From Desulfitibacter sp. BRH_c19 (GTDB lineage Bacteria > Bacillota > DSM-16504 > Desulfitibacterales > Desulfitibacteraceae), in NCBI GenBank assembly GCA_001515945.1, contig LOER01000033.1, positions 124,001 to 188,000 of the forward strand: a DNA stretch of 64,000 bases. Reading direction: 5' to 3'. A model generated the notes under the pieces. The model did no database searches and was not told the origin of the DNA. It saw only the letters and a list, made by a program, of their open reading frames with translations. Both the position numbers and the translations under genes were made by a program. Numbering within the stretch: the first letter of the stretch is position 1; every line of letters begins with the position of its first letter. Of this stretch, positions 25,533 through 35,797 are shown piece by piece.

Positions 25533-26105
25533 TTACTTTCTACTTCCCGGTTTTTCAGCAGTTGATCCGTCCTTACACATTGGACAATCTTCAGGCTTAT
25601 AGGTTGGAATATCCAGTTCAAGAAGTGCTTTAAATGGTACTCCAAAGTCAGCCTTTCCACCACTTCTATCAATTAAGGAGGAAACTGCAACAACATCTCC
25701 ACCCATTTCTTTAATAAGCTTGATTGCTTCCTTAGCTGAACCACCAGTTGTTACAACGTCTTCTACAACTAACACCTTTTGTCCAGGTTTTATTTCAAAA
25801 CCCCTTCTAAATGCCATTTCTCCATCTGTTCTCTCTGCAAATATGCCAGGCACATTTAAGGCTCTTGCTAATTCATAGGCTATCACAATACCTCCAAGGG
25901 CTGGTCCAACAACTATTTCTATATCAATATCAGCTAGTTTTTCTGCTAATGCTTTACAAAGATTTTCAGCTTCCCATGGATAGCTTAAGACTAAAGCACA
26001 TTGAACATATTTATCACTATGTAATCCTGAACTTAAAAGAAAATGGCCAGTTTTTAATGAATTAGTTTTTTTTAGAATTTCAATTATTTCTTCTCTTGTT
26101 AACAT
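25533..26105 (-). CDS. pyrE: Orotate phosphoribosyltransferase
   Basis: This 190-aa enzyme converts orotate and PRPP to orotidine monophosphate. Motifs are GHFLLSSGLHSDKYVQCALV near the N-terminus and the PRPP-binding loop VLVVEDVVTTGGSAKEAI. An unusual C-terminal tail (PEDCPMCKDGSTAEKPGSRK) carries a CxxC pair, seen in the longer PyrE subgroup. It is the last gene of the pyr operon; its ATG overlaps the pyrF stop (ATGTTAA), so the two are translationally coupled. Confidence 0.96.
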   Translation of the reverse strand: MLTREEIIEILKKTNSLKTGHFLLSSGLHSDKYVQCALVLSYPWEAENLCKALAEKLADIDIEIVVGPALGGIVIAYELARALNVPGIFAERTDGEMAFRRGFEIKPGQKVLVVEDVVTTGGSAKEAIKLIKEMGGDVVAVSSLIDRSGGKADFGVPFKALLELDIPTYKPEDCPMCKDGSTAEKPGSRK

Positions 26106-26821
26106 TTAAAACCCTCCTCCATTTCTTCAAGAACCTTTCTAGCAGCCTCTGCAGGATCATCTGCCCCAGTAATTGGTCTGCCAACTACTAAGTAGCTTGC
26201 TCCCTGGTTAATTGCATCTTTAGGAGTCATGATTCTTTTTTGATCTCCTGTAGCCGCCCAAGTGGGTCTTATTCCTGGACATACTGAAATAAATTCTTTG
26301 CCGCATGCATTCTTAATTTCTGAAGCTTCCTTTGGTGATGCCACCACACCGTCTAATCCAGCTTCCTTAGCAAGCTTTGCCCGAGCTATGACTAAATCCT
26401 TGACATCCTGTGTAATGCCAAGCTGCGATAAGTCATTTTGGTCTAGGCTGGTAAGAACAGTAACGCCAATTAGTAAAGGCTTTGGTTGTCCACCTACTGC
26501 TACCTGTTCTACAGCTTCTCTGGCACTTATCATCATTTGTTTTCCACCAGGAACATGCACGTTAAACATGAATACTCCCATTTTTGTTGCTTCTCTTGCT
26601 GCACCTGCTGCAGTATTAGGAATATCCATAAACTTTAAATCTAGAAATACCTTCCTGCCTTTTTCATGTAAGTATTCAACTACCTTACCTTTAGAGGCTA
26701 AGTATAGTTCTAATCCTACTTTAAATATTTCTACATCAGTCTCTAGCTTTTGGATCATGTCAATTGCCTTTTCCTTGGTGTCAAAGTCAAGGGCTACTAT
26801 CAGCTTATCTTTTGCCTTCAT
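26099..26821 (-). CDS. pyrF: Orotidine 5'-phosphate decarboxylase
   Basis: The catalytic DxKxxD motif is seen in FLDLKFMDIPNT. KLIVALDFDTKEKAIDMI lies near the N-terminus, and a phosphate-binding YLVVGRPITGADDP near the C-terminus. It forms UMP from OMP. I placed the start at the ATG at 26821 (MKAKDKL), because AAAGGAGAG lies 6-7 nt upstream; the upstream in-frame codon at 26851 would place that site inside the gene. It overlaps pyrE by 7 nt. Confidence 0.96.
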   Translation of the reverse strand: MKAKDKLIVALDFDTKEKAIDMIQKLETDVEIFKVGLELYLASKGKVVEYLHEKGRKVFLDLKFMDIPNTAAGAAREATKMGVFMFNVHVPGGKQMMISAREAVEQVAVGGQPKPLLIGVTVLTSLDQNDLSQLGITQDVKDLVIARAKLAKEAGLDGVVASPKEASEIKNACGKEFISVCPGIRPTWAATGDQKRIMTPKDAINQGASYLVVGRPITGADDPAEAARKVLEEMEEGFKC

Positions 26822-26841
26822 AATATTCTCTCCTTTCACTA

Positions 26842-27753
26842 TCACTTCCATGCCCTATCTGTAAGTTCACTAGCATTATTAATATTTCTTTCAACACAAT
26901 ACCTTTTTATTCCTTCAATTACCTCTACGGCAATCATTGGATTTGCAAAATTACCAGTTCCAATACAAACTACATCGGCGCCTGCCAACATAAACTCTAT
27001 AGCATCCTGCCACGAACTAATGCCACCCATACCTATTATCGGTATATCTACTGCCTGGCTAACCTGCCACACCATGCGCACCGCAACAGGCTTAACTGCA
27101 GGTCCTGATAGACCACCCATTACATTTCCAAGTGCAGGTTTGCCAGTTCTAATATCAATTGCCATACCAAGTAGTGTATTGATTAATGATAGGGCATCGG
27201 CTCCTTGTTCTTCAACAGCCTTGGCAACCGATACTATATCTGTGACATTAGGACTTAGTTTTACTATTAAAGGTAAATCAGTTACTTTTCTGACTTCCTT
27301 TACCACATTAGATGCCACATTGGGGCAACTACCAAATGCCATGCCACCTTCTTTAACATTTGGACAGGAGATATTAATTTCTAAAGCTGCTATTCCTTCT
27401 TGTCCATCTAAGGAAGATGCAACCATGCAATATTCTTCCACAGTACTACCAGAAATATTAGGTATGATTGCTGTTGTTAAATCTTTTATTTTAGGTAGAT
27501 ATTCCTTGATGAATACCTCTACTCCTGGATTTTCTAAACCAATAGAATTTAGTATTCCAGAGGGTGTCTCCCAAAGCCTTGGAGGTGGATTACCTTCCCG
27601 TGGCTTATATGTAATACCCTTTGTAAAAATTGCCCCTAGTTTTTCTGGGTCATAAAATTCAGCATATTCAAGTCCAAAGCCGTATGTACCTGATGCTACA
27701 GTTACAGGGTTATCAATTTCCAATTTGCCTAGCTTCACTTTTAAGTTTACCAT
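26842..27753 (-). CDS. pyrD: Dihydroorotate dehydrogenase, class 1B catalytic subunit
   Basis: This 303-aa FMN enzyme has VTVASGTYGFGLEYAEFYD, the catalytic-Cys region LEINISCPNVKEGGMAFG, and phosphate-site motifs IIGMGGISSWQDAIEFMLAG and CIGTGNF. Class 1B is indicated by the active-site Cys and by the adjacent electron-transfer partner PyrK, through which electrons pass to NAD+. It starts right after pyrK at an ATG preceded by AGGTGA. Confidence 0.96.
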   Translation of the reverse strand: MVNLKVKLGKLEIDNPVTVASGTYGFGLEYAEFYDPEKLGAIFTKGITYKPREGNPPPRLWETPSGILNSIGLENPGVEVFIKEYLPKIKDLTTAIIPNISGSTVEEYCMVASSLDGQEGIAALEINISCPNVKEGGMAFGSCPNVASNVVKEVRKVTDLPLIVKLSPNVTDIVSVAKAVEEQGADALSLINTLLGMAIDIRTGKPALGNVMGGLSGPAVKPVAVRMVWQVSQAVDIPIIGMGGISSWQDAIEFMLAGADVVCIGTGNFANPMIAVEVIEGIKRYCVERNINNASELTDRAWK

Positions 27754-28527
27754 TTAAAGCTTCACCTCACTAGACCAAAATACCGGGCCATCTTTACACA
27801 CCTTTGGATATCCCCCATGAACTCCCTTGACACAGGTACACCCTAGACATGCTCCCACTCCACATGCCATAGCTGCTTCAAGTGATATCTGACATGGCAC
27901 ATCCACTTCGGAAGCTGCTTTAACCACAGCCTTTAGCATGCCTTCTGGGCCACATGTATAAATTATTGTATTGTTCTTATCTATCAGGGGCTGGAGATAC
28001 TCAGTAACAAGTCCCTTTTCACCTAGGCTTCCATCCTCTGTTATCTCTACAATATCACCGTAGGCTGCAAATTCCTTTGCTCTAACTAAACCCTCAGCTC
28101 CTGCTGCTCCTAGTAATGATACTACTTCTTTTCCATTAGCTTTTAATTCCTCTGCCAAAGCAAGCAGGGGGGCAATGCCTATGCCACCACCAACTAAAAC
28201 AGTTCTTTTCTCTGGTACATTTAATTCAAAACCCCTTCCGAGAGGCCCCATAAGTGATATTGTGCTGCCTACTATCTTAGCAGACAATAAGGTAGTTCCT
28301 TTTCCTACAACTAGGTAATATAATTCTATAGTATTTTTTTCTTTGTTTATCCTGTGGATACTAATAGGTCTTCTTAGTAATGGATTTGCGCTTTCTGCTC
28401 CACAGGATATATGTACAAATTGCCCAGGTACTGCATCAGCAGATACCTGGGGACATGAAATTTCCATTAGGTATTGGCCATTTCCTAGACTTTCATGAGA
28501 AATGATCTTTCCATCTTCTAAAAACAT
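27754..28527 (-). CDS. pyrK: Dihydroorotate dehydrogenase electron-transfer subunit
   Basis: This 257-aa protein has an FAD-binding ferredoxin-reductase fold (NPLLRRPISIHRINKEKN), an NAD region (VLVGGGIGIAPLLALAEELK) and a C-terminal 2Fe-2S site with four Cys (MACGVGACLGCTC, then PKVCKDGPVF). It forms the PyrD2K2 complex that channels electrons from dihydroorotate to NAD+. GAGGTG precedes its ATG; its stop abuts the pyrD start. Confidence 0.96.
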   Translation of the reverse strand: MFLEDGKIISHESLGNGQYLMEISCPQVSADAVPGQFVHISCGAESANPLLRRPISIHRINKEKNTIELYYLVVGKGTTLLSAKIVGSTISLMGPLGRGFELNVPEKRTVLVGGGIGIAPLLALAEELKANGKEVVSLLGAAGAEGLVRAKEFAAYGDIVEITEDGSLGEKGLVTEYLQPLIDKNNTIIYTCGPEGMLKAVVKAASEVDVPCQISLEAAMACGVGACLGCTCVKGVHGGYPKVCKDGPVFWSSEVKL

Positions 28528-28669
28528 TATTTCACCTCATTCGGAGTCGTGGAACATATCTCAAAGCCCTGTTTAAGGTCATTCTATAACTGGCTAATAA
28601 TATGACCATGAGATATGCCTAACTTATATTTAAACGTCCATTTATTACCATCCCTGATAGAAACCAGCC

Positions 28670-28692
28670 AGGAGAACCGTCCCCATGGTTGT
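28670..28692. repeat. GGGGAC-family dispersed repeat after carB
   Basis: AGGAGAACCGTCCCC ends a few bases beyond the carB stop codon. It belongs to the GGGGAC group of short gene-end repeats found at several places in this window. Confidence 0.5.
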
Positions 28693-31600
28693 TCACCCGG
28701 CGATGTAGTCTTGAAGGGCTTTGACGCGGACCATGGATTCCATAATCTTTAAGATGGCAATTGCTGTATCAAGAGAGGTTGTGCAGGCTACTCCGTATTC
28801 AACTGCTGCTCTTCTTATCTTAAATCCGTCTCTTTCAGGCTCTTTACCCCTTGTTAGGGTATTGATTATAAGGTCAGCCTTGCCCTTTCTAATATATTCT
28901 ACGACATTGTGGTTCCCTTCTTTAAGCTTGTTAACAACGTCTACAGGAATACCTTCCTTTTCTAGCATTTGTGCTGTCCCTGGAGTTGCTGCAATGTTAT
29001 ATCCTAGCAGATGATACCTTTTTAACATTGGAAGTGCTTCGGTTTTATCTTTATCAGCTATGGTAGCAAGTATTGTACCCTGTTGTGGTATATCATATCC
29101 AGCAGCCAGGAGTGCTTTATACATTGCTTTTGTGGGATCTGCATCAAGTCCTAGAACTTCACCTGTGGATTTCATTTCTGGTCCAAGAGAGGTTTCAACT
29201 TCAGTTAGCTTAGCAAAGGAAAAAACGGGCATCTTTACAGCTGTTAGATTTTTTGGCTCTATAAAGATGGTTTGTGCGTTATAGTTTGGTTTAAAACCCT
29301 GGTCTGCTAAACTTTTTCCCATCATAATCTTAGTAGCTACTTTTATTAAAGGTATATTTATCACCTTTGATATAAAGGGTACTGTTCTGCTTGAACGTGG
29401 ATTAGCTTCTATCACATATACTTGATCATCTTGAACAACATACTGGATGTTTAACATACCTATCACTTGAAGTCCCTTAGTAAGTTTAGTTGTATAATCA
29501 ATTATTTTATCAACTACCTTGGGCGCTAAAGATCGTGAAGGATATACTGCACTACTATCTCCAGAATGAACTCCCGCCCTTTCCACGTGCTCCATTATTC
29601 CAGGTATCAACACATTGATACCATCACTAATTGCATCTACTTCTACTTCTCTTCCTAGTATATATCGATCAACAAGTATTGGTTGGTTTTTTGATATTTT
29701 AACAGCCTGTTCTAAATACTGATTTAATTCTTCCCTATTATATACAATTTCCATGGCCCTTCCACCTAAAACATATGAGGGTCGCACCAAAACTGGAAAT
29801 CCTAATTGGACTGCTATGCTTTCTACCTCAACTGCAGAAAAAGCAATTCTACCTTCAGGATGGAGAATATCTAGCTCCTTTAAAACTTCATGAAACTTTT
29901 CCCTATCCTCTGCTACATCCATATTCTCTACACTTGTACCTAACAACTTAACTCCAGCTGCTGCAAGAGGCTTTGCTAGGTTTATAGCAGTTTGACCTCC
30001 AAACTGTGTAATGACACCCATTGGTTTTTCCTGTTCTATAACATTTAAGACTTCCTCTTCACTTAATGGCTCAAAAAACAGAATATCGCTTGTATCAAAA
30101 TCAGTACTTACCGTCTCAGGGTTATTGTTTATTACAATGGATTCTACCCCTATTTCCTGTAAAGCCCACGATGAGTGTACTGAACAATAATCAAATTCTA
30201 TCCCCTGTCCTATACGAATAGGTCCCGACCCAAGAACAAGAACTTTTTCATGATGATTATCCTCTAATTCATTTGCTTCTCCATATGTGGAGTAATAATA
30301 GGGAGTTGCAGCAGGGAATTCCCCAGCACATGTATCCACCATTTTATAGCTTACATTGATACCTAATTCCATTCGCATTTCTCTAACTTGTCCTTCTGAC
30401 ATTTCCCATATAGAACCTATTTGTTTATCACTAAAGCCAAGAATTTTTGATTCTTTTAATAGCTCTTTATCTGGTCCTGTTGCAAGTTTACTCTCCCAAT
30501 CTACTAAACCCTTTATCTTGAATAGAAAAAAACTATTAATTGATGTAATATCCTCAATCTCTTCAACTGTAAATCCTCTTCTAAAGCCTTCAGCTACTAC
30601 CCATAGTCTTCTGTCATCAGCATTTTTAAGTCCATTAATTATATCTTCTGTAGATAACGCTTTTAATGAGTCCATAATCAGAGTGTCTGTATCCAACTCT
30701 AAAGAACGTATCCCCTTCAACAGGGCAGATTCAAAGTTTCTTCCAAGAGCCATTATTTCCCCTGTGGCTTTCATCTGTGAACCTAACTTTCGGTGAGCAC
30801 TTTCAAATTTATCAAAGGGCCATCTGGGAATTTTCACAACCACATAGTCCAGTGCAGGTTCAAAGCAAGCTGATGTACTACCAGTTACGACATTTGTAAT
30901 TTCATCAAGACTATAACCTATGGCAATCTTTGTTGCCACCCTAGCTATTGGATAGCCTGTTGCTTTTGAAGCCAGGGCACTAGAACGGCTTACTCTTGGA
31001 TTAACCTCAATTACATAGTATTTTAACTCTGTAGGATGGAGGGCATATTGAATATTACAACCGCCTTCTATTTCTAAAGCCCTAATGATTTTTAAAGAAG
31101 CCGAACGTAGTGTCTGATGCTCAACATCAGATAAGGTTTGTGTGGGTGCCACAACTATACTGTCCCCAGTATGGATGCCAACAGGATCAATATTTTCCAT
31201 ACTGCAGATTGTAATACAATTATCTTTTCCATCTCTAATAACTTCATATTCAATCTCTTTCCAACCTGCAACTGATTGTTCTATTAAGAGCTGACTAATG
31301 GGACTAAGTTTTATTCCCTTAGATGCAATTATTTCCAGTTCTTGTGCATTGTTGGCTACGCCGCCGCCTGTTCCTCCTAAGGTATAGGCAGGTCTCACAA
31401 TAACCGGGAATGATTGCTTTTTAGTAAATTCAAGTGCTTCTTCAACTGAGTTAACTATGGCACTTTTGGGAACAGGCTCATTTAGTTCTTCCATCATATT
31501 CTTAAAAAGCTTTCTATCTTCAGCCTTTTTAATGGCATCTGCCGAGGTCCCTAAAAGCTTAAGATTATACTGTTCTAACATTCCCAATTCCCAAAGCTTT

Positions 31601-31899
31601 TCAGCCATGTTTAGCCCGACTTGTCCCCCCAGGGTGGGTAATAAACCATCTGGCCTCTCCATTTTTATAACCTCTTCAACAAAATCCAGAGTCAAAGGCT
31701 CAAGATATACCCTGTCAGCTATTTCAGTATCTGTCATGATAGTAGCTGGGTTACTGTTAATCAGTACAACCTTTATGCCTTCTTCTTTTAATGTCCTACA
31801 AGCTTGTGTCCCAGCGTAGTCAAATTCTGCAGCCTGACCTATAATAATTGGCCCTGAGCCAATAACTAAAACCTTCTTAATAGATGTATTCTTAGGCAC
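28693..31899 (-). CDS. carB: Carbamoyl-phosphate synthase large subunit
   Basis: This protein of about 1068 aa has two homologous ATP-grasp halves. The N half has [20 protein letters not shown] and [15 protein letters not shown]; the C half has [20 protein letters not shown] and [18 protein letters not shown]-terminal MGS-like allosteric domain follows ([19 protein letters not shown]). It makes carbamoyl phosphate from glutamine-derived ammonia, bicarbonate and 2 ATP. The GTG at 31899 (MPKNTSIKK) fits the family start and lies 8 nt after AGGGAGG; the GTG at 31908 overlaps that site. It overlaps carA by 8 nt. Confidence 0.97.
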   Translation of the reverse strand: MPKNTSIKKVLVIGSGPIIIGQAAEFDYAGTQACRTLKEEGIKVVLINSNPATIMTDTEIADRVYLEPLTLDFVEEVIKMERPDGLLPTLGGQVGLNMAEKLWELGMLEQYNLKLLGTSADAIKKAEDRKLFKNMMEELNEPVPKSAIVNSVEEALEFTKKQSFPVIVRPAYTLGGTGGGVANNAQELEIIASKGIKLSPISQLLIEQSVAGWKEIEYEVIRDGKDNCITICSMENIDPVGIHTGDSIVVAPTQTLSDVEHQTLRSASLKIIRALEIEGGCNIQYALHPTELKYYVIEVNPRVSRSSALASKATGYPIARVATKIAIGYSLDEITNVVTGSTSACFEPALDYVVVKIPRWPFDKFESAHRKLGSQMKATGEIMALGRNFESALLKGIRSLELDTDTLIMDSLKALSTEDIINGLKNADDRRLWVVAEGFRRGFTVEEIEDITSINSFFLFKIKGLVDWESKLATGPDKELLKESKILGFSDKQIGSIWEMSEGQVREMRMELGINVSYKMVDTCAGEFPAATPYYYSTYGEANELEDNHHEKVLVLGSGPIRIGQGIEFDYCSVHSSWALQEIGVESIVINNNPETVSTDFDTSDILFFEPLSEEEVLNVIEQEKPMGVITQFGGQTAINLAKPLAAAGVKLLGTSVENMDVAEDREKFHEVLKELDILHPEGRIAFSAVEVESIAVQLGFPVLVRPSYVLGGRAMEIVYNREELNQYLEQAVKISKNQPILVDRYILGREVEVDAISDGINVLIPGIMEHVERAGVHSGDSSAVYPSRSLAPKVVDKIIDYTTKLTKGLQVIGMLNIQYVVQDDQVYVIEANPRSSRTVPFISKVINIPLIKVATKIMMGKSLADQGFKPNYNAQTIFIEPKNLTAVKMPVFSFAKLTEVETSLGPEMKSTGEVLGLDADPTKAMYKALLAAGYDIPQQGTILATIADKDKTEALPMLKRYHLLGYNIAATPGTAQMLEKEGIPVDVVNKLKEGNHNVVEYIRKGKADLIINTLTRGKEPERDGFKIRRAAVEYGVACTTSLDTAIAILKIMESMVRVKALQDYIAG

Positions 31900-32980
31900 A
31901 GCTGCCACCTCCCTGAAGTGATATCATATTCATGAATTCCTTAAATAAGTAAGCTGTATCCTTTGGCCCTGGGGCCCCTTCAGGGTGAAACTGTATTGAA
32001 AATACAGGCAAATGCTTATGCTTGATGCCTTCAACTGAACCGTCATTTAGATTCAGATGAGTGATAACCACATCACTAGGCAAGCCCTCTTTGCTTACGC
32101 AAAAACCATGGTTTTGTGAAGTTATGAATACCCTATCCTTTTCTAAGTCTTTAACTGGCTGATTGCCACCCCTGTGGCCGAACTTCATTTTATAGGTACT
32201 CCCACCTAAGGCAGCTCCAAGAACTTGATGACCTAAGCATATTCCCATGATTGGCATGGACTCCAGCAAATCTTTAACAGTATCTATTACATCCGATATC
32301 ATGCTAGGATTTCCTGGCCCATTTGATAAAACTAATCCATCGGGCTCCACAGATTTTATTTCATCTAGCGTAGAATTAGCTGGTAACACTACTACTGTAC
32401 ATCCTAGCTTGTTTAAGGACCTGATAATATTGCTCTTCACTCCAAAATCAAGTACAGCTACTGTGGGCCAACCACCAGGAATAGTATATTTTTTTGTAGT
32501 AGAAACCTCTTCCACAAGTTTCTGCTCTGTAATTAAAGGCAACTCATTAGCTTTTTGCACTAATTCTTCAACCGAAGTTTCTTCGCTGCTAATAATACCT
32601 CTCATTGATCCATGAGTTCTTAAATGTTTGGTTAATGTTCTTGTGTCTACTCCCTTTATTCCTACAAGTCGGTTTTCTTCTAAAAATTGCTGTACAGTTT
32701 TACCCTTAAAGCCTTTTTGGCAGGTAGTTGTCTCTTCCTTAACTATGATACCCTTTGCGGCTGTGCGAGCTGACTCTTGATAACAGCTAGCAATACCATA
32801 GTTTCCAATCAATGGATAGGTTAATGTGATGATTTGTCCAGCAAAGGAGGAGTCCGTAATTATTTCCTGATATCCTGTCATCGCCGTACTAAAAACAACT
32901 TCCCCACCGACCTCTCCTGCTATGCCACATGAAATTCCGTCAAATACAGTTCCGTCCTCTAAAACCAAAACCGCCTTCAT
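31892..32980 (-). CDS. carA: Carbamoyl-phosphate synthase small (glutaminase) subunit
   Basis: This 362-aa class I amidotransferase has the nucleophile Cys in [16 protein letters not shown] and the catalytic His/Glu in [16 protein letters not shown]. The N-terminal domain is typical ([28 protein letters not shown]). It supplies ammonia to CarB. Located after pyrC in the pyr operon, it serves pyrimidine synthesis here. Confidence 0.97.
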   Translation of the reverse strand: MKAVLVLEDGTVFDGISCGIAGEVGGEVVFSTAMTGYQEIITDSSFAGQIITLTYPLIGNYGIASCYQESARTAAKGIIVKEETTTCQKGFKGKTVQQFLEENRLVGIKGVDTRTLTKHLRTHGSMRGIISSEETSVEELVQKANELPLITEQKLVEEVSTTKKYTIPGGWPTVAVLDFGVKSNIIRSLNKLGCTVVVLPANSTLDEIKSVEPDGLVLSNGPGNPSMISDVIDTVKDLLESMPIMGICLGHQVLGAALGGSTYKMKFGHRGGNQPVKDLEKDRVFITSQNHGFCVSKEGLPSDVVITHLNLNDGSVEGIKHKHLPVFSIQFHPEGAPGPKDTAYLFKEFMNMISLQGGGSCA

Positions 32981-33037
32981 AGGAGCCCCCCTTATAGTAA
33001 ACCTTAACTATTTGTGTCTAATGTTTCAGTATTCGAA

Positions 33038-33068
33038 AAAGGTGACAAGCGAAACGTCCCCTTGACAC
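33038..33068. repeat. GGGGAC-family palindromic repeat after pyrC
   Basis: GGTGACAAGCGAAACGTCCC followed by CTTGACACC forms an imperfect palindrome directly after the pyrC stop. The same core (GAAACGTCCCCTTG-like) recurs between gap and pgk at 46675-46712. Confidence 0.6.
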
Positions 33069-34337
33069 CTATTTGATGACTTGTCCTTTATATATTGTCA
33101 TAACTGGCCAGCCCTTTAGTTCTTTTCCATGATAAGGACTGTTTTTCCCCATGGAAACAAAACTATTTACATCTACCTTTTTAACCATGTCTATGTCTAG
33201 TATTGTAAGATTAGCTACCGCTCCTGGCACTAAGCCTTGATACTCAAGGCCTAAAATAGATGCTGGTCCTGTTGTAAACTTATGAAGCAATTCCATTAAA
33301 GGCATCTGCTTTTCATAGTATAAATGGTGCAATGATACTGCAACAGATGTTTCTATTCCTGATATACCAAAAGCTGCATAATCATATTCCACATTTTTAT
33401 CCTCGCTTGTATGGGGAGCATGGTCAGATGCTATTGCATCAATTGTTCCATCCATTAGACCAGCAATAACTGCTTCAAGATGTTCCTCAGAACGAAGAGG
33501 AGGATTGACCTTTGTAGCAGTATTATACCCTACCACATCTGCATCAGTAAGTGAGAAATGATGGGGAGCTGCTTCAGATGTTACCCTTAGACCTTTTTGT
33601 TTAGCAATTCTAACCATGTCTACTGCGCCAGCGGTACTTATATGTTGTATATGGAGCTTAGCACCTGTATATTGTGCAAGGGCAATGTCTCTTGCTACTG
33701 CCACATCTTCTGCCACACTTGCTATACCCTTAAGACCAAGAATTGTGCTGAAATAGCCTTCATGCATGGAACCAATGCTCAAATTTTTATCTTCACTATG
33801 GGAAAGAATTGGCATGTCAAAGAGTATCGAGTATTCCATTGCTCTTCTCATTACTTCCGGATTTGTAACTGAATCTCCATCATCTGATATGGCAACTGCA
33901 CCCGCTTTTTTCAGGATACCATATTCAGAGATTTCTTCTCCCTTGCGTCCCTTTGTAATAGCTGCACAAGGAAGAACTTCAATAACACCTTCTTTTTCAG
34001 TCTTACACTTCACATATTCAACTGTTGTTTCATTGTCTATTGCAGGCTTTGTGTTTGGCATGGCAACGACAGTAGTAAAGCCTCCTACTGCTGCTGCCTT
34101 TGTGCCTGTTGCAATAGTTTCTTTTGCTTCATAACCTGGTTCTCTCAGATGAACATGCATATCTATAAAGCCGGGGGAAACCACCTTGCCATCTAAATCT
34201 ATAACCTTTGTATCTGGTCCAGGCTTTAATCCTTGGGCAATTGTACGAATTTTATCATTAATAATTAAGATATCTCCCGTGCTTTCAGTATTTGCAACTG
34301 GGTCTATTAAACGACAATTTCTAAGCAGTAACTGCAT
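33069..34337 (-). CDS. pyrC: Dihydroorotase
   Basis: This 422-aa class I dihydroorotase has the metal-binding [15 protein letters not shown] at about residue 61, the region of later metal ligands ([20 protein letters not shown]), and the catalytic Asp in [16 protein letters not shown]. It closes carbamoyl aspartate to dihydroorotate. Its ATG overlaps the end of pyrB by 17 nt and has GGAGGAG upstream within pyrB, so translation is coupled. Confidence 0.97.
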   Translation of the reverse strand: MQLLLRNCRLIDPVANTESTGDILIINDKIRTIAQGLKPGPDTKVIDLDGKVVSPGFIDMHVHLREPGYEAKETIATGTKAAAVGGFTTVVAMPNTKPAIDNETTVEYVKCKTEKEGVIEVLPCAAITKGRKGEEISEYGILKKAGAVAISDDGDSVTNPEVMRRAMEYSILFDMPILSHSEDKNLSIGSMHEGYFSTILGLKGIASVAEDVAVARDIALAQYTGAKLHIQHISTAGAVDMVRIAKQKGLRVTSEAAPHHFSLTDADVVGYNTATKVNPPLRSEEHLEAVIAGLMDGTIDAIASDHAPHTSEDKNVEYDYAAFGISGIETSVAVSLHHLYYEKQMPLMELLHKFTTGPASILGLEYQGLVPGAVANLTILDIDMVKKVDVNSFVSMGKNSPYHGKELKGWPVMTIYKGQVIK

Positions 34338-35259
34338 CAGTAGCTCCTCCTCCCATTAAGTACAGTAATGCCATTCTAACTGCAACACCGTTTGTAACCT
34401 GTTCTTCTATAACTGACTGTATTCCATCAGCAACGTCAGAAGCAATTTCTACTCCCCTATTCATTGGTCCTGGGTGCATCACAAGGGCATCTGGCTTTGC
34501 AAGCTTCAATCTTTCTTTATTTAAACCATAAAACTCTGCATACTCTCTAATTGAAGGAAAAAGACCCTTTTGCTGTCTTTCTAGCTGAACCCTCAGCATC
34601 ATCACAACATCTGCATCTTTTACGGCTTCATCCATATTAGTTACTATCTTTGCTCCTGCCTTTTGAAAATCTCTTGGAATAAGAGTAGTAGGCCCACAAA
34701 ATACCACATCTGCTCCCATTTTAGTAAGTCCCCAGAAGTTAGACCTTGCCACACGACTATGGGCTAAGTCACCAATAATCGCTACTCTTAAGCCCTCTAT
34801 TTTACCCTTATATTGTTTAATAGTCAGCATATCAAGAAGTGCCTGTGTTGGATGCTCATGATAGCCATCTCCTGCATTAATGATCCTTGCCTTCATAGCC
34901 TTACCAAGAAGAGCAGGTGCCCCGGCGGCACTATGACGAATTACTACAATATCAGTTGCCATGGCATCTAAAGATTTTCCTGTATCTATCAGGGTTTCAC
35001 CTTTTACAACACTACTAGTTGCCACATTTAAGTTTGACATATCTGCACTCATATACTTACCTGCTAATTCGAAGGATGTTCTTGTTCGGGTACTTGGTTC
35101 ATAAAAAAGGTTTATAACAACCCTTCCCCTCAAGGTAGGGACCTTCTTTATGTCTCTATTCATAATATCTTTTAGTGAATCTGCAGTATTTAGAACCAGT
35201 TCTATTTCTTCCTTGGACACATTTTGTAAACCTAATAAATCCTTTGATTTAATACCCAC
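34321..35259 (-). CDS. pyrB: Aspartate carbamoyltransferase catalytic subunit
   Basis: This 312-aa enzyme has the carbamoyl-phosphate loop [19 protein letters not shown], then [17 protein letters not shown], the [12 protein letters not shown] block and [16 protein letters not shown]. It is the first gene of the operon. The start is a GTG at 35259 preceded by AAGGGGG. No pyrI regulatory subunit is present, as usual in Firmicutes. Expression should be governed by the PyrR attenuators in the 400-nt leader. Confidence 0.97.
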   Translation of the reverse strand: MGIKSKDLLGLQNVSKEEIELVLNTADSLKDIMNRDIKKVPTLRGRVVINLFYEPSTRTRTSFELAGKYMSADMSNLNVATSSVVKGETLIDTGKSLDAMATDIVVIRHSAAGAPALLGKAMKARIINAGDGYHEHPTQALLDMLTIKQYKGKIEGLRVAIIGDLAHSRVARSNFWGLTKMGADVVFCGPTTLIPRDFQKAGAKIVTNMDEAVKDADVVMMLRVQLERQQKGLFPSIREYAEFYGLNKERLKLAKPDALVMHPGPMNRGVEIASDVADGIQSVIEEQVTNGVAVRMALLYLMGGGATDAVTA

Positions 35260-35407
35260 AAATTTACCCCCTTCTTATTTTATCCTATCCCAACGGCGTT
35301 ACTAGACTCCCACTTTAGAACGATTAGGAGTAATTGCCGCCAAGTTTCGAAATAAGTGTGTAAAGATTCCATCTGTACTAACTCTTATTTATTATTCCAC
35401 TTTGTGG

Positions 35408-35518
35408 CGTAAAAAAACTCCTTACTTTCCCGGTAAGGAGCCTGTCTTTTTTAAAAAACCCTCTGGTTTGCCTGCCACCAGATTCCTTTTTAGCCTCACC
35501 GGACTAAATTAAAGGTTG
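35408..35518 (-). promoter_or_regulatory. Second PyrR attenuator of the pyr leader
   Basis: On the minus strand the PyrR binding-loop consensus is present as AGTCCGGTGAGGCT (about 35490-35505). It is followed by two terminator hairpins: TCTGGT/ACCAGA with a T-run (35453-35482), and the strong CTCCTTAC/GTAAGGAG followed by seven T (35411-35440). UMP-loaded PyrR would stabilise the anti-antiterminator and stop transcription before pyrB. The extra hairpin at 35411-35440 may add a second stop or be the main attenuator. Confidence 0.75.
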
Positions 35519-35537
35519 CGTATTTAATTTTTGTACC

Positions 35538-35625
35538 AAAAAAGCCACCAACTGTGTGACACACAGCAAGTGGCTCTACTTACACCAATACAACCTTGCC
35601 AGCCTCACGGGACTCACTTAAAGGT
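35538..35625 (-). promoter_or_regulatory. First PyrR attenuator of the pyr leader
   Basis: The PyrR-binding consensus AGTCCCGTGAGGCT followed by GGCAAGG (about 35588-35613) begins close to the predicted transcription start. The terminator GAGCCAC...GTGGCTTTTTTG follows (35538-35576), with an inner CTGTGTG/CACACAG stem. This is the first of two tandem units. Confidence 0.8.
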
Positions 35626-35635
35626 ACTTTATAAG

Positions 35636-35664
35636 ATTGTAGTCTATAAACTTACCTTAGTCAA
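35636..35664 (-). promoter_or_regulatory. Promoter of the pyr operon
   Basis: TTGACT (35659-35664) and TACAAT (35636-35641) lie 17 bp apart on the minus strand, a sigma-A type promoter. Transcription would start near 35628, just before the first PyrR site. The remaining 35665-35797, up to the rnr stop, shows no gene. Confidence 0.75.
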
Positions 35665-35797
35665 GTAAAAACGACAAAAAATCAGTAATTTTCTTAATCG
35701 TAGTTTAATCTAACTTTTGTACTTTTTCAAAGGTGTAACCATTGCGTTCAATAACGATCTTATTGATCCCGTATCTTTAGCGATACAGGCAAATATT

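Noticed and set aside
26262-27655. Long plus-strand frames (200 and 301 codons) over pyrF and pyrD
   Set aside because: They are antisense to clear pyr genes with full motifs; composition is typical of shadow frames.
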